In this document: positions 12,616 through 24,262 of the stretch, piece after piece | Position numbering within the stretch: position 1 is the stretch's first letter | Layout of the letters: each line of letters opens with the position of its first letter | Assembly (NCBI RefSeq): GCF_000327385.1 | Contig: NW_008710211.1 | Coordinates: 1,487,159-1,551,158 of the forward strand | Direction: 5' to 3' | Length of the DNA stretch: 64,000 nt | Origin: Lottia gigantea | Lineage: Eukaryota; Mollusca; Gastropoda; Lottiidae | The notes under the pieces: generated by a model | Told to the model about the DNA's origin: nothing | What the model saw: the letters and a program-made list of their open reading frames with translations, nothing else | Databases searched by the model: none | Position numbers and translations under genes: made by a program

Positions 12616-12839
12616 CATTTAATTCAAGAAAAAAAAGGACCTTACCACCATCAAAACTGCACATCTAGTTTACTTGGTAAAGCAATTACTTTGACCATGG
12701 GATGTTAGGTTAGTACCAGTTTCAGAAAGTTTTAACCCTTTCAAACATTATCAATGCTGTTCAGTGCAATGTTGAATACAAATTATTAGCATAACGTCCT
12801 CCCTCTTTTTGTATCTTTTTTCAAATGTAATGTGTCTGA

Positions 12840-12960
12840 TGCAGTGTGAGATTATTAATACAGTAGACAATAGTAGAAGTGTATCGTGTCTTGATCGTTT
12901 CCTCGTGTTTTCACTTCTTTTATTTTCTACTGTATCAATAATCCTGCACCGTACACTGCA
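12840..12960. mobile_element. small palindromic (foldback) element
   Basis: The left arm TGCAGTGTGAGATTATTAAT then ACAGTAGA pairs with the right arm TCTACTGTATCAATAATCCT then GCAC...CACTGCA. The sequence is related to 2310-2424. Confidence 0.65.
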
Positions 12961-13493
12961 CTGGGCACGGCACGGTCTATTCCCACCTCTACACATACAA
13001 TGATTCTGTTATTTTGTTATAAAAGGAGGCTAGGCAATAATCGTGTTGATACATCGTGATTATTTTTATCCAACGCAATGTATTGATAAGAAGAAAAGAA
13101 TAGTGATGCAATAATTCATAGTCGAAGTCCTCGACAGGGCTTCTATAAGCCTTTCATTCCTTTATCTTTATTTAAACTGAAGTCTTTTAGAAAAAATCGT
13201 ACTATTTGCATTTACAAGTTCATAAAGAAGTCTTTGATAAAAAACACAGTACCTGTAGCTGATGAGACGAGCTAATTTTATCACAGACTGGTTTTTAATT
13301 CAATGTCTAATGATGGGAAAAATAACAATCACACATTTATAACTCATCTAGCCAACTCAACAATACATGTTTATATCTAAATATAAACACTACAGACTAC
13401 CTGATGTGGTATTAATACTTCTACATCAGCACTATTCACTGATCCAGTATCCATTGACTTTACAATAAGCTCACTTACAAAATTTCAAGAAGG

Positions 13494-13815
13494 TAGTGGA
13501 CCACAGCCATATACACCCACCACGGCATTCGGATGGTAAAAACGAAACATCCATTTTCATCAAAATCGGTTGAAACTAAGAGAGTAATAGCATATTCAAG
13601 ATTTTGGGGCAAGGGCAATAACTCTGCTTCTTACGGTCAAAAATAGCTCAAATTCGAACTTGATCTTCGTTTTATGAATATGTAAACACAAACCGAATTT
13701 CATTTGATTCCATCCAAATATCTAGTTTTTAGAGCGTTTACAAGCAAATGTTGACGGACAGACGGACCGACGGACGGACAGGGGTGCCGACAATACACGT
13801 CCACATAGAGAGATG
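13494..13815 (+). repeat. mollusc-type interspersed repeat ending in GACGGACG
   Basis: It shares with 25706-25993 the blocks AGTGGACCACAGCCATATAC, AACTAAGAGAGTAATAGCAT, GGCAAGGGCAATAACTCTG, AGCGTTTACAAGCAAATGTT and a final run of GACGGAC units. The class is unknown; I recall similar repeats from molluscs. Confidence 0.8.
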
Positions 13816-13857
13816 TGAGCGTATAAAAATGGACTTTTATGTACTACTCCTCTGTAA

Positions 13858-13936
13858 TGAGACAAGGGTACAAGGGTAATGAGACAAGGGTAATGAGACA
13901 AAGGTAATGAGACAAGGGTAATGAGACAAGGGTAAT
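13858..13936. repeat. 16-bp minisatellite
   Basis: GAGACAAGGGTAAT units are repeated about five times, first with a shorter spacer. Confidence 0.85.
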
Positions 13937-15088
13937 TTTGACGGACTTTGACATTACCAACCTTTTCATATATATATGTATTTGGATATGGAAAAAGTTC
14001 ATACATTAGCTTAATTAACTGACGTAAATCCAGCATCAATTGACTTGACAATAAACTCAAAATCCAACAGATAGCTATAGAAATACAAAGCACCATTAAC
14101 AGATGTAAATTCAGTAAGCTGCAGAATCAACAGGAGGGATGCCACCTGGATTCACGTTTTATCCAGATTATTTGAATTCTGGATAACTCACCATGGCTAC
14201 AGATACTAACAAGCCTGTAAATCAACAGACACCTACAATATCAGATTATAACAACAACCCATGTTCAAATCAAAAGTAAATTAATTACATATCAGAGGAA
14301 GATATATTAAAGCTGTTACTCAGTTAAACAGAATTTGAATCAGCAGATGAAAACCAAAATATTCAACCATTACAATGAATAATTGTCCATCAAAAATCAC
14401 AAAATACAAAGAATCACAATTGCATAAATATTATCCCATTGTCTTTCATAGAACTTAACAACGGAACACAATTTTCTTTGGCAGTTAAAAAGCTCAAGAA
14501 GATTTCAGTACACAAGCACCAGAGACTTCCAAATTAAAGAAACTTTTAATTCCTGGTTCTAAAAACAAATATTATTAATTCAGAAGGTACTTGCCAGTTT
14601 GAAAAAGTGCTGATTTACAATTACCCAACCTTTAGTATTTCTGGAAGCTCAATTTAAACATCTTTGAAACAATCAAACTTTTGGCTCCTGGTAGCACAAT
14701 TTGCAGGAATTAAGAAATATCAGAAATGAAAGGGTAAGTTCCCTTCAGCAAACTTGAGTAAGCTCCCACAGATAATACAAAAAATATCAAACTTTTGTTA
14801 TCCTGTCTCAAAAACTTCCACATATTCACAGAATTAAACCAAAGAAACACTTTTAAAATGTTAGTTCGAGATGGAGAAAAAATGCACAAAACTTTCACAG
14901 CAGGGAAAAAGAATAATTAAAGTTTTAGTTCCTTGTTTGAGTAATTGTTAACAATTTCTACACAATAAAGGTTGACGTTACTTGACAGTAACTTAGCTTC
15001 ACTATAGCGATAGTAATTTCCTTAGAAACCAACATGTTATCCACGACACCTTTAATATAACTTCTTAATTAACTTCTACTCTATTACT

Positions 15089-15149
15089 CATTTCATTGGC
15101 TTACAACGTACAACTCATTTCATTGGCTTACAACGTACAACTCATTTCA
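15089..15149. repeat. 30-bp repeat, two units
   Basis: CTCATTTCATTGGCTTACAA then CGTACAA occurs twice in tandem. Confidence 0.85.
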
Positions 15150-15375
15150 TTACACAAACTATCTTCCCTTCTTCCAATCATCCAACTGACGGAGCTTTTC
15201 ACTCATACAAACAAAATGTCTATCAACTACAAACTAGCATCATTGACAATTCTATCATTCAAACAATTGGATGTAAGTTTTATATCACTTTCTAGAAATA
15301 AACCTGACAATATCTGAGATTGAACAATCATCTTTATCTATAAGATTTGAACGACATATAGAAGCGAGGAACACA

Positions 15376-15684
15376 TATAACAAAACACAAGACAATATTA
15401 TGGAATAAAACACACTTCTTTAATAAGGTAGGGCTTATTACATCTGATGACGACACGTGTATATTGTGTTGAAACGTTATGTGCCCTTATCTGATTACGA
15501 ACACATGTATATTGTGTTGAAACGTTATTTGCCCTAATCTGATGACGAACATGTGTATATTGTGTTTAAACGTTACGTGCCCTAATCTGATGACGACACA
15601 TGTATATTGTGTTGAAACGTTATGTGCTTAACCTTAATAAAGAAGTGTGTTATATTCCATAATATTATCTTGTGTTTTGTTATA
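15376..15684. mobile_element. foldback element with tandem core
   Basis: The 54-base arms at 15376-15429 and 15631-15684 are inverted copies with about three mismatches. The core holds four 47-48-base units starting at 15444, 15491, 15539 and 15587. Each has CTGATGACGACAC, a loop, then GTGTTGAAACGTTA. GACAC/GTGTT pairs as a stem between the CTGATGA and GAAAC boxes. Confidence 0.88.
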
Positions 15685-15741
15685 GATTTATCTAATTCCC
15701 AAGAAACCACTGATATAGAGACAGGTGTGTGAGGTACGCAC

Positions 15742-15873
15742 CTCAAAAGACGTGACATCTTGTAGGAAAATAGTACCCTTTCCTCTTGTCCGCTATCAGG
15801 GGACAAACCATCAACATCATCCCTAGGGTCAGAGTTTCTAAGGCTACTTTTCCATAAACTGTCTTCATTATCT
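15742..15873 (-). CDS. candidate downstream exon (unrecognised)
   Basis: On the same strand as trio, a frame open for over 100 codons holds a plausible exon. It has acceptor CGAAATAG, donor AG|GTGCGT and peptide DNEDSLWKSSLRNSDPRDDV followed by DGLSPDSGQEERVLFS. Its acidic, Ser-rich composition resembles a linker of this gene and differs from the surrounding AT-rich DNA. It starts in phase 2, so it cannot follow exon 24 directly; another exon would be needed between them. I recognise no homologue. Confidence 0.3.
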
Positions 15874-16454
15874 CTATTTCGTAGCAGAAAATTTCGGCAT
15901 AAAACTATGGTATATTTTTCATAAAAACCAGGACATATTCCACAAATTTAGACATCCACAGAATCCAATTTTATAACAAAAACTTTGTACTTAATAAACA
16001 ATATCAAATATAATGAATCAAGTGAACGATATATTCCATTTGTTATTCTTATTTTTACCAATCCTTAATGAAACTGTTTGAAAGAGTAAAATCTCGGTAA
16101 TCCATGCGATAAAATTTCACTGTCTTCAAAACAAAGGAAGTTACATCTCAACACCTTTTGCCGAGATTAATAAACACTGATTAATAAAAGTTATTTTTTG
16201 AAACCTCGTTAAGACAATAATTAATAACGATAACACTTAAGATAATCTGGCAGCTCTCCATTAACGATATAAAATCTTCAGGCTCCATTTAATAAATCAT
16301 ATTGGCTACATCAAAACAGCCCAGCAGTTGGTTAATTATTTTTGTTTTTTTACCAAGATATTTAGCTTTTATTACTATGGTTGACTTCAATCTGACACTT
16401 TCAGTTCATTCAACTGTTGTATTCAGAGAGAATGGACCTCACCATTCTTGTTTC

Positions 16455-16615
16455 TTAAAGGGACAGGTGCACCTTTTTTTGGACAGATCACACCTTAGTC
16501 ACAGAAACTAAAATATTTTAGCTAAGCTAGTCAGTAGAAGTATTCACAGCTCACCATCAAAATTTGAGCCTTCAAACCTATGTGTGTCTTGAATTATCTG
16601 TGTTTAAAGGTTAAA
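16455..16615 (+). repeat. interspersed repeat shared with 61872
   Basis: GACAGGTGCACC, ACACCTTAGTC, AGCTCACCATCAAAATTTGA and TTCAAACCTATGTGTGTC match 61872-62025 in the same orientation. Confidence 0.75.
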
Positions 16616-17533
16616 AAGACTCGTCTATCTCTGACATATATAGAAATAGTGAAAAGATTCATAGTTTTAAGCATTTCTAGTACATTTGAAAACTATTTAC
16701 ATATATTCAAGACCCAAATCAACCCCTGAAAATTACAAAGCTGTCCCTTTTGCAACTAAATTTCAAAACCATTTTTGCTACATTCATTAAACACAACAGT
16801 TTATTACTAGTACTACTGATTTCTTGTCAAACATTGACACCATTTCTCTCTTGACTTTTGATTCCTTCAGAATGACCATCTAGTTAACCACTAAAAATCA
16901 TAATGGTTCATTAGCTGCTGCCAATGTTTTGTCAAACTGTTATTTTAGATGTCTTATGGTTCAGATCTTTAGTAATTTCTTATTGGTCAGTGACTGCATT
17001 TCAATAAAAAACTGTTTAAGCAAGACAAATCAAAATCTTGTCCAAAGTATGGCAAAATTGAGAGAAAAATTAATATAGTAGTGGACTCCTCCAAAGAGAA
17101 GTACCATCAGTGATCTTAATACTGTGCACGTTTTAAGATTGAGATATTTCTGACACCAAGCCACAGTTTCAATCTGTGAAGGTCTGAGAGCTATAAGTAA
17201 AAAATGGCTTGTCAAGATGGCAAAAAAGACCAAGACATGAGGTACAAGAGGCTTGAGAAATCTGAAAGAAAATCAAAAGGCATCAAACAGTTCTCCTCTC
17301 AGTAAAAAAAGCACTGAATAGAACAACTATTAGAAACCTGTGGTAATACTGAGCTGGAATCCATAATGAAATGATGTTTTAATTACTCCTCTCTTCTATT
17401 TTTAAACATTTACCAACAACAACATAATTAGCTTACAATTTTGAATACTAATTAAAACCACATAGATCTGTATTGATGAAATATCTACACTGTAGGATGA
17501 AGAAACTGTTCAACAGGTTTTCAAAGATGAACA

Positions 17534-17730
17534 GCACCATACTGGACTGGGGAATTTGAGATTTTCTTAGAACATTGATAGAATGACTAACATCTAAGAC
17601 AAGCCAGGTGCTATGATAACCCATGGTTTTTCACACCATACTGGACTTTGGGAATTTAAGATTTTTTCAGAATACTGATAGAATGACTAACATCTAAGAC
17701 AAGCCAGGTTCTATGATAACCCATGGCGTT
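17534..17730. repeat. 98-bp tandem duplication
   Basis: CACCATACTGGACT and ACATCTAAGACAAGCCAGGT then CTATGATAACCCATGG recur twice with about 10 differences. Confidence 0.9.
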
Positions 17731-18115
17731 ACTGCAACAAACTGAAATTGTAAAATTTAAATTTTTCCCAAAACGTTTTCAGCCATTAAAATAACTTACA
17801 TGGTTCACCTGGTCCTTTGAGGAAGTCTTTCAGCTATTTGTGGTTTCCAATAGCAATTATCTCTTTTCTCAAAGATCAGAATAGATCAATCTGAACTCAG
17901 CTTTATGGTACTATCATTATCAACAACCTCAGGTGTACATTATGTACTGCACAATTTTATGTTATGGGGTTATATAGACGAAAGACTGTTCCCAAATCTT
18001 TTTCATATAATTGTAAATAAAATATTTTTAAAAAAAAAAACATCATATTTTGGGTGATTTTCTGTTTGCAATTCTAGTGATTTCTAGTTTTGAAGAAAAT
18101 ACCATGCAGAAGAAA

Positions 18116-18218
18116 TGAAATGAGTTTTACATCCTACTCTTCTACACTTTTTATGGTCTAATGAAGACAGGCAATGCCATGCAGTGTGTAATGAGGATAA
18201 TTTTGCCAGAACAGGGGC
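18116..18218 (-). mobile_element. 5'-truncated SINE
   Basis: The SINE 3' part of about 100 bases is flanked by ACCATGCAGAAGAAA and ACCTTGCAGAAGAAA, a 15-bp duplication with one mismatch. Confidence 0.8.
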
Positions 18219-18689
18219 ACCTTGCAGAAGAAAGAGCATTTCAAAAGTTTAACCAGCTTTGAGGATAACATTACAGGATTACCACCCTACCATCAATATC
18301 CAATGATTCTAAATAAAATATCTGAATAATCCATAAATCAGAAAACCATACTAACAACAAGAAACAAGAATATACACAGGTAAATGTCTTAATTCCATGA
18401 TATTTATAGGTACCATAAACCCCAATAACATTAACTAAGTTGAAAGCAATTATTGTGATGTGTATAAAACTCTCGGAATGTCATAACATCTGATGGACTC
18501 TGGCAGTATTATGGGTTTTACATGCAAGAGCTTATTGACTTATTTCTTGGTAATTTTGCTCATGACTGTTTGTTTATGGGTGGGAAGGCAGGTAGGAATT
18601 TTTATTGGACCAGTGTTTGGCAACATTGTCTGATTCCTATTTATAATCACCCTGAAAATACACATATCTCCACCAGAAAACTAAAGCAG

Positions 18690-19015
18690 ATGAAATGAAA
18701 TAAATGGAGTTATACATCCTACTTTTCAGCACCATGTGGGCTAATGAGGGAAATTTTGCCAGCACAGCGGCATTAGCCTGCTCTTTTTCGATTTTCAACT
18801 GTCAAGGGATCTTTAACGTGCACGGCCTGTAACATCTGAGTTCTCGGTTTATTGTCCCATCCAAACAACTAAACGCTTTTTCCATGTCAGCCCCTCGTAC
18901 CTGCATCACTGACAGGGAAACCGGGTTGAAAAATCCGAAGATATTACCTTGACCTATGCCAGGATTGAACCCTGAACCTTCGGGTTAGCGAGCAAGCTTC
19001 TATCTCACTGAGCTG
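18690..19015 (-). mobile_element. near full-length SINE
   Basis: The tail is at 18690 and the body continues to a head lacking its first bases. The B-box region (AGGATTGAACCCTG on the plus strand) is retained. There is a deletion in the TTTTCAGC...GGGCTAATGA region, where the GAAGACGGGCAACGCCATG segment is absent. No clear target duplication is seen. Confidence 0.85.
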
Positions 19016-19635
19016 GTAACCAGAGCAAATGAAAGCTATTCTGAAAAGTTCCTGATGAAGATGATAGACCTCTATGAAATCTCTAAATATATTAGCAAGT
19101 ATCTATCTATTTAAGATATGCCAAAATAAGACTCAGGAATCCATCAAAAGTTCTACAATTGTAAACATCTTTAAAACTAAAAAGGTAAACGTTTAAGTTC
19201 TAAAAGCAGTGCTGTAGAAAAGTTTATAAAATTTTTCAAAAATGTCTTTACTACATTTTTTTTCAATTCAGATTAAAATACAACCTTTAGATCTGAAATA
19301 AATGCTGCAAGCTGTGTAAAATAGAAGGTTTAACACCTTGAAGTGGTATTTTAAGAGAAAAGGAAGAAAGACTAGAAGTTTGTTTGAAGATAAAAAGGTA
19401 AAGGTTCCACCCTAGACTCATATCTTCTCACCGTTTTATTTGAAATTTGAGAAGTTTTTTTTATAAAAAGAAATTATTTATTAGAAATATGTTTTACATC
19501 ATAGATACCAACTGATATTAAACTTTGATATTTTACATCTTTTTTCTTTAAAACCATAGTAACTGTTCTACTTATATTATACTTATAGATTTATAGTTTT
19601 TTTACATATTAAAATTAATATTTACAAACCAAATA

Positions 19636-19745
19636 GCATGGAGTTGTTTATCCTACTGCTTCTGAATGCACTGATGAAGACAAGCAATGCCATGCAGTGT
19701 GCAATAAGATCATTTAACCTGAACAATGGCATTAGCCTACTGGAT
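19636..19745 (-). mobile_element. diverged SINE fragment
   Basis: GATGAAGACAAGCAATGCCA followed by a TGCAGTGTGCAAT stretch and ATGGCATTAGCCTACT match the SINE 3' half with many changes. It lies beside the TTAA MITE at 19860. Confidence 0.7.
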
Positions 19746-19859
19746 TTACAACAGTTGCTATATTTACAGCAACTATTATCATTAAAATTTTTATTCAATA
19801 TATATTCAACTACCAACGATATCACCCAAGATATCACCCAATAAACACGGATTGAACTT

Positions 19860-20213
19860 AAAGATGGGTTTCCTTATTTTTTAGTGTCAAATTAAGCAAA
19901 CTATTTGATTAATTGGTGTTAGTAATGAATTATCATGTAATTTTAACCATATCATTATTGCGTATAATTAAGACTTTTAACCAATCATAAATGTTCATGT
20001 ATGTACAGTCTGGATAAAAAAAAAAAGACTTTTTGACCTTTCTTCATCGGTCACTCATTAGAATTCTGCTGGTAATTCTCTTCTAATTTAGCTAATTATA
20101 AATCAATTATGGACTGGTATTTTTCCCAATCATTAGAACCCTTTACATTCTGTTCATATAAGTATAGCATTTTCATTTTCATAAATGAAAATAAGGGAAC
20201 CCATCTTCAAAGA
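19860..20213 (+). mobile_element. TTAA-flanked MITE, long form
   Basis: The ends AGATGGGTTTCCTTATTTT and AATAAGGGAACCCATCT are inverted. The left flank is TTAA and the right flank TTCA. Interior sequences such as TGACCTTTCTTCATCGGTCA and GGTAATTCTCTTCTAATTTA recur in the copy at 40007. The TTAA target suggests a piggyBac- or Kolobok-type origin, which is inference. Confidence 0.85.
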
Positions 20214-20559
20214 ATACTCATTCAATGCCATGATAATGTAAATAACTGTACTGTTTAACGGTTTTTGATGATATTTCACACATGGGTACAATTTTGGCTA
20301 CAATAATGTAACCTTTCACTAAAGGAAATTTAATTTTATTCGCTTATTCAGTAAATCTCTGATCTTTAAATAATCCACTAAGGTAATTCCCCTTTATGCA
20401 CCAATGGTGGTGGTGCTTTAACCTTACCAGTGTCTGGCATTAAATTGCCTTGAGGTGGTTAACAAATTTTAAACAGTGGAAACCTTGATATTTACCTCTA
20501 ACGATGAGCTAGACCATTTCTTATATGCTGAAGGTGAAAGCTCAGTTATAAGCTAGTTG

Positions 20560-21760
20560 CATTGTTGTCTGCTAGGGCAATGGAATAGCTCAGTTGGTAG
20601 AGAGTTGGATTGTCTAGGACAACGGAATAGCTCAGTCAGTAGCTAGTTGGATTGCCGTCTGCTTGGACAATGGAATAGCTCAGTAGGTAGTGAGTTGGAC
20701 TGTTGTCTGCTAGGACAATGGAATAGCTCAGTTGGTAGTGAGTTGGATTGTCGTCTGCTAGGACAATGGAATAGCTCAGTTGGTAGCGAGTTGGATTGTC
20801 TAGGATAACGGAATAGCTCAGTCAGTAGCTAGTTGGATTGCCGTCTGCTTGGACAATGGAATAGCTCAGTAGGTAGTGAGTTGGACTGTTGTCTGCTAGG
20901 ACAATGGAATAGCTCAGTTGGTAGTGAGTTGGATTGTCGTCTGCTAGGACAATGGAATAGCTCAGTTGGTAACGAGTTGGATTGTCTTCTAGGACAACGG
21001 AATAGCTCAGTCGGTAGCGAGTTGGATTGTCGTCTGCTAGGACAATGGAATAGCTCAGTAGGTAGCAAGATGGACTGTGGAAAGCTTAGTAGCGAGTGGG
21101 GCTAGGGCTGTGGAATAGCTCACTCTACAGTGAGTTGGATTGTCGTCTGCTAGGACAATGGAATAGCTCTACAGTAGTGAGTTGGATTGCTGTCTGCCAG
21201 GACAGAAGGATAGTTAAGTTTGCAGTGAGTAGGATTGTCGTCTGCTAGGACAATGGAATAGCTCTGCAGTAGTGAGTTGGATTGCTGTCTGCCAGGACAG
21301 AAGGATAGTTAAGTTTGCAGTGAGTTGGGATGTTGTCTGCTAGGACTGTGGAAAGCTTAGTAGGTACTGAGTTGGGCTAGGGCTGTGGAATAGCTCACTC
21401 TACAGTGAGTTGCATTGTTGTCTGCCAGGATTGTGGAATAGGTCAGTAGGTAGTGAGTTGGATTATGGTATGCTAGGACTGTGGAATATCTCTGCAGTAG
21501 CGAGTTGGATTGTTGTCTGCCAGGACAGAGGGATAATCCATTAGGTAGCAAGTTGGATTGTCGTCTGCTAGGGCTGTGAAATAGCTCTGCAGTAGTGAGT
21601 TGGATTATCGTCTGCTTTGACAATGGAATAGCTCAGTCTGCGGCGAGTTGGGTTGTTGTCTGCTAGGACTGTGAAATAGCTCTGCAGTAGTGAGTTGGAT
21701 TATCATCTGCGTTGACAATGGAATAGCTCAGTCTGCGGCGAGTTGGGTTATAGTCTGCTA
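20560..21760 (+). repeat. satellite of tRNA A-box-like monomers
   Basis: About 25 monomers of roughly 46-50 bases carry GGAATAGCTCAGTTGGTAG, then a GAGTTGGATTGTCGTCTGC stretch. TAGCTCAGTTGG fits the Pol III A-box consensus TRGCNNAGYNGG exactly. Variants recur every four monomers (for example GTCTAGGACAACGG at 20611 and GTCTAGGATAACGG at 20797), so the left part has a higher-order unit of about 186 bases. No B box occurs inside. Confidence 0.88.
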
Positions 21761-22844
21761 AGCAATTAGTTTCTATGAGTTTAAATCCGTCTCAAGGTAA
21801 CCCATATGACCTAAATGAAAGTTCAGCCTTGATAATATAACCTTAATCCACCTCGACCAATCTTTCAACTCTCTGATGTATTTCAACAGATGGTGTTTAT
21901 ATCATCTTCCAAAAAACAACAAGTCAATATTAGCTTTATCTGCCTAATAAAACTTAAATACGAGCCTATTCAAATATACAGAAACCAGAAAACATCCAGA
22001 GCAAAATATCTCTTATTCTTCTGTTGAACTGTTGAATTTCATCGAGGTTTGAAATGTTATTCATTGAACCTTTTTTTAAAGTATGTTTATCTAAAAAAAA
22101 AAAATCTCAAATCTCAAATCTCAAATGATTTATTTCCATTGCATTTTTTTCAGTCAACAATTCATAATACGCCTTCCATCTTCTCTTGCTTTTTTATAAA
22201 CTTGTTTGGTTATGATCTGTATATCTGGAAATTTGACCAAATTATGCAATCTGTGTATAAAATATCATTTGAGTTTAGTTATGCAATCATATCACAAGAA
22301 ACACCCGACTGATGGGAAACTGGAATAATACCAATAGACGCTGTCCACAATGCACATAAATAATCCTGTTTTCAGTCTTTAAAACAACAAGTAATGTTTT
22401 GCTAAACTTCAAGAGAAACAGTTTTATTATGGAAAGTATCATGGATGGCTGAAAATGATCTCCAGCAGCTGGTAGAGCTAATACTTGACATCTATATACA
22501 TATAACAGCAGGGTGCTCTTAAAATATGCCCACAGCTGAGATGAACCACCATCTAGTTCCTTGGGTTTGGCGTATATTTCAATTCCCCTTTATTCTTGAT
22601 GTACTGGTATGGTCAATCTTTTTGTGAAGTTAATAGCGTTTTCTTGTAAAATATGCCAACAGTTGCACCAACCAATATCTCATTCTGATGGTTAATTATC
22701 AACATTGAAACAGTTTAAAACATACACTTCTCATTTTATTTACATGCTGTGAATAATATTCAACTCATTATGTGGGATTTATTGCCAGTCATTCTTTTTC
22801 CTAAGTTAATAGCTTGCACTACCAAAGTATGCAACACCATTATA

Positions 22845-22915
22845 TAACTCAGTTGGCAGTAAGTTGGGTAATCATCTGCTTGGGTGCAGTGGGTTCGAAT
22901 CCTTCTCGTTGACAG
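22845..22915 (+). repeat. tRNA-like relic
   Basis: ATAACTCAGTTGGCAG resembles a tRNA D-arm/A box and GGGTTCGAATCC is a canonical B box. No acceptor stem or anticodon arm is evident, so it is read as a tRNA-derived repeat, not a functional tRNA. Confidence 0.5.
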
Positions 22916-23269
22916 ACATATTTGTAGAGTCTTTAAGAGTCAATCTTATACATATCTAGTACCATTATTATTATAGACACAGAAACAGAAATTAATGTTT
23001 TTCTTTTATATTCCATGAATTATCAGAGTTCAATACATATTGTATCTGAAGTTATCAGCTCATGTTTCTTAAATCCTAAGAAGTCATTATAAACATGAAA
23101 ACAAGTGGTGAGAATAAGAATCTATTTCTTATGAGACAGGTGAATGATAGAAACAGGTGTTTGTACAAACATATTTACATCTACCATCAGACAAACATTT
23201 AATATTCTTAAACCCCATACAGATCATCCAGTATAACCTCGTATTCTAGGCAATTAACCATGAAGCTTT

Positions 23270-24095
23270 CTTCCAGGTCAATCATAAATACCAGTTTTCC
23301 ATTATGTGTAAGTTTAATGATAAATACCAGTTTTCCATTATGTGTAAGTTTAATGATAAATACCAGTTTTCCATTATGTGTAAGTTTAATGATAAATACC
23401 AGTTTTCCATTATGTGTAAGTTTAATAATAAATACAGTTTTTCATTGTGTTTAAGTTCAATCATGAATTCAGGTTTTTCATTGTGTAAGTTTAATAATAA
23501 ATTCAGGGTTTTTACTGTGTGTAAGTTCAATGATAAATTCAGGTTTTTCACTGTGTAAGTTCAATGATAAATTCAGGTTTTCATTGTGTAAGTTCAATGA
23601 TAAATACAGGTTTTTCATTGTGTGTAAGTTCAATAATAAATTCAGGGTTTTTCATTGTGTGTAAGTTCAATAATAAATTCAGGTTTTTCACTGTGTGTAA
23701 GTTCAATAATAAATTCAGGTTTATTCACTGTGTAAGTTCAATAATAAATTCAGGTTTTTAACTGTGTGTAAGTTCGATGATAAATTCAGGTTTTTCATTG
23801 TGTAAGTTCAATGATAAATTCAGGTTTTTCATTGTGTAAGTTCAATGATAAATTCAGGTTTTTCATTGTGTAAGTTCAATAATAAATTCAGGTTTTTCAT
23901 TGTGTAAGTTCAATGATAAATTCAGGGTTTTTCATTGTGTAAGTTCAATAATAAATTCAGGTTTTTCATTGTGTAAGTTCAATAATAAATTCAGGTTTTT
24001 AACTGTGTGTAAGTTCGATGATAAATTCAGGGTTTTTACTGTGTGTAATTTCAATAATAAACTCAGGTTTTTCATTGAGTGTAAGTTCAGGAATT
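23270..24095. repeat. 33-36-bp minisatellite beside exon 24
   Basis: About 24 units of GTGTAAGTTTAATGATAAAT then CCAGTTTTCCATTA (left) or TTCAGGTTTTTCATT (right). The left four units are almost identical; the right ones vary. Repetitive ORFs here on both strands are artefacts. Confidence 0.93.
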
Positions 24096-24124
24096 CGATA
24101 ATGAAATAATAGTGTAAATTCCAT

Positions 24125-24262
24125 AATAAATTCTTCTGTTTTCTTTTATATTGTCATGTTGTATAATAAAACCCAGGAGTAGTAAACCATATAAATTGTT
24201 AACACATAAATTGTGGAAATGTTGTGTACAAAAAACCCCTCAGGATACCAGGTTACATTATT
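24125..24262. repeat. single monomer related to the 62907 array
   Basis: ATAATAAAACCCAGGAGTAG, then TAAACCATATAAATTG and ATGTTGTGTACA, match one unit of the array in intron 1. It ends about 43 bases from exon 24. Confidence 0.6.

Noticed and set aside
20829-21623. Periodic ORFs over the A-box satellite
   Set aside because: Open in both strands because the monomer is nearly a multiple of three; no coding character.
21100-21700. tRNA gene cluster
   Set aside because: Only the D-arm-like half is present in each unit; no acceptor stem, anticodon arm or B box, so these are not tRNAs.
23260-24109. Multiple repetitive ORFs on both strands
   Set aside because: They arise from the 33-36-bp tandem repeat; every frame shows the same periodic peptide.
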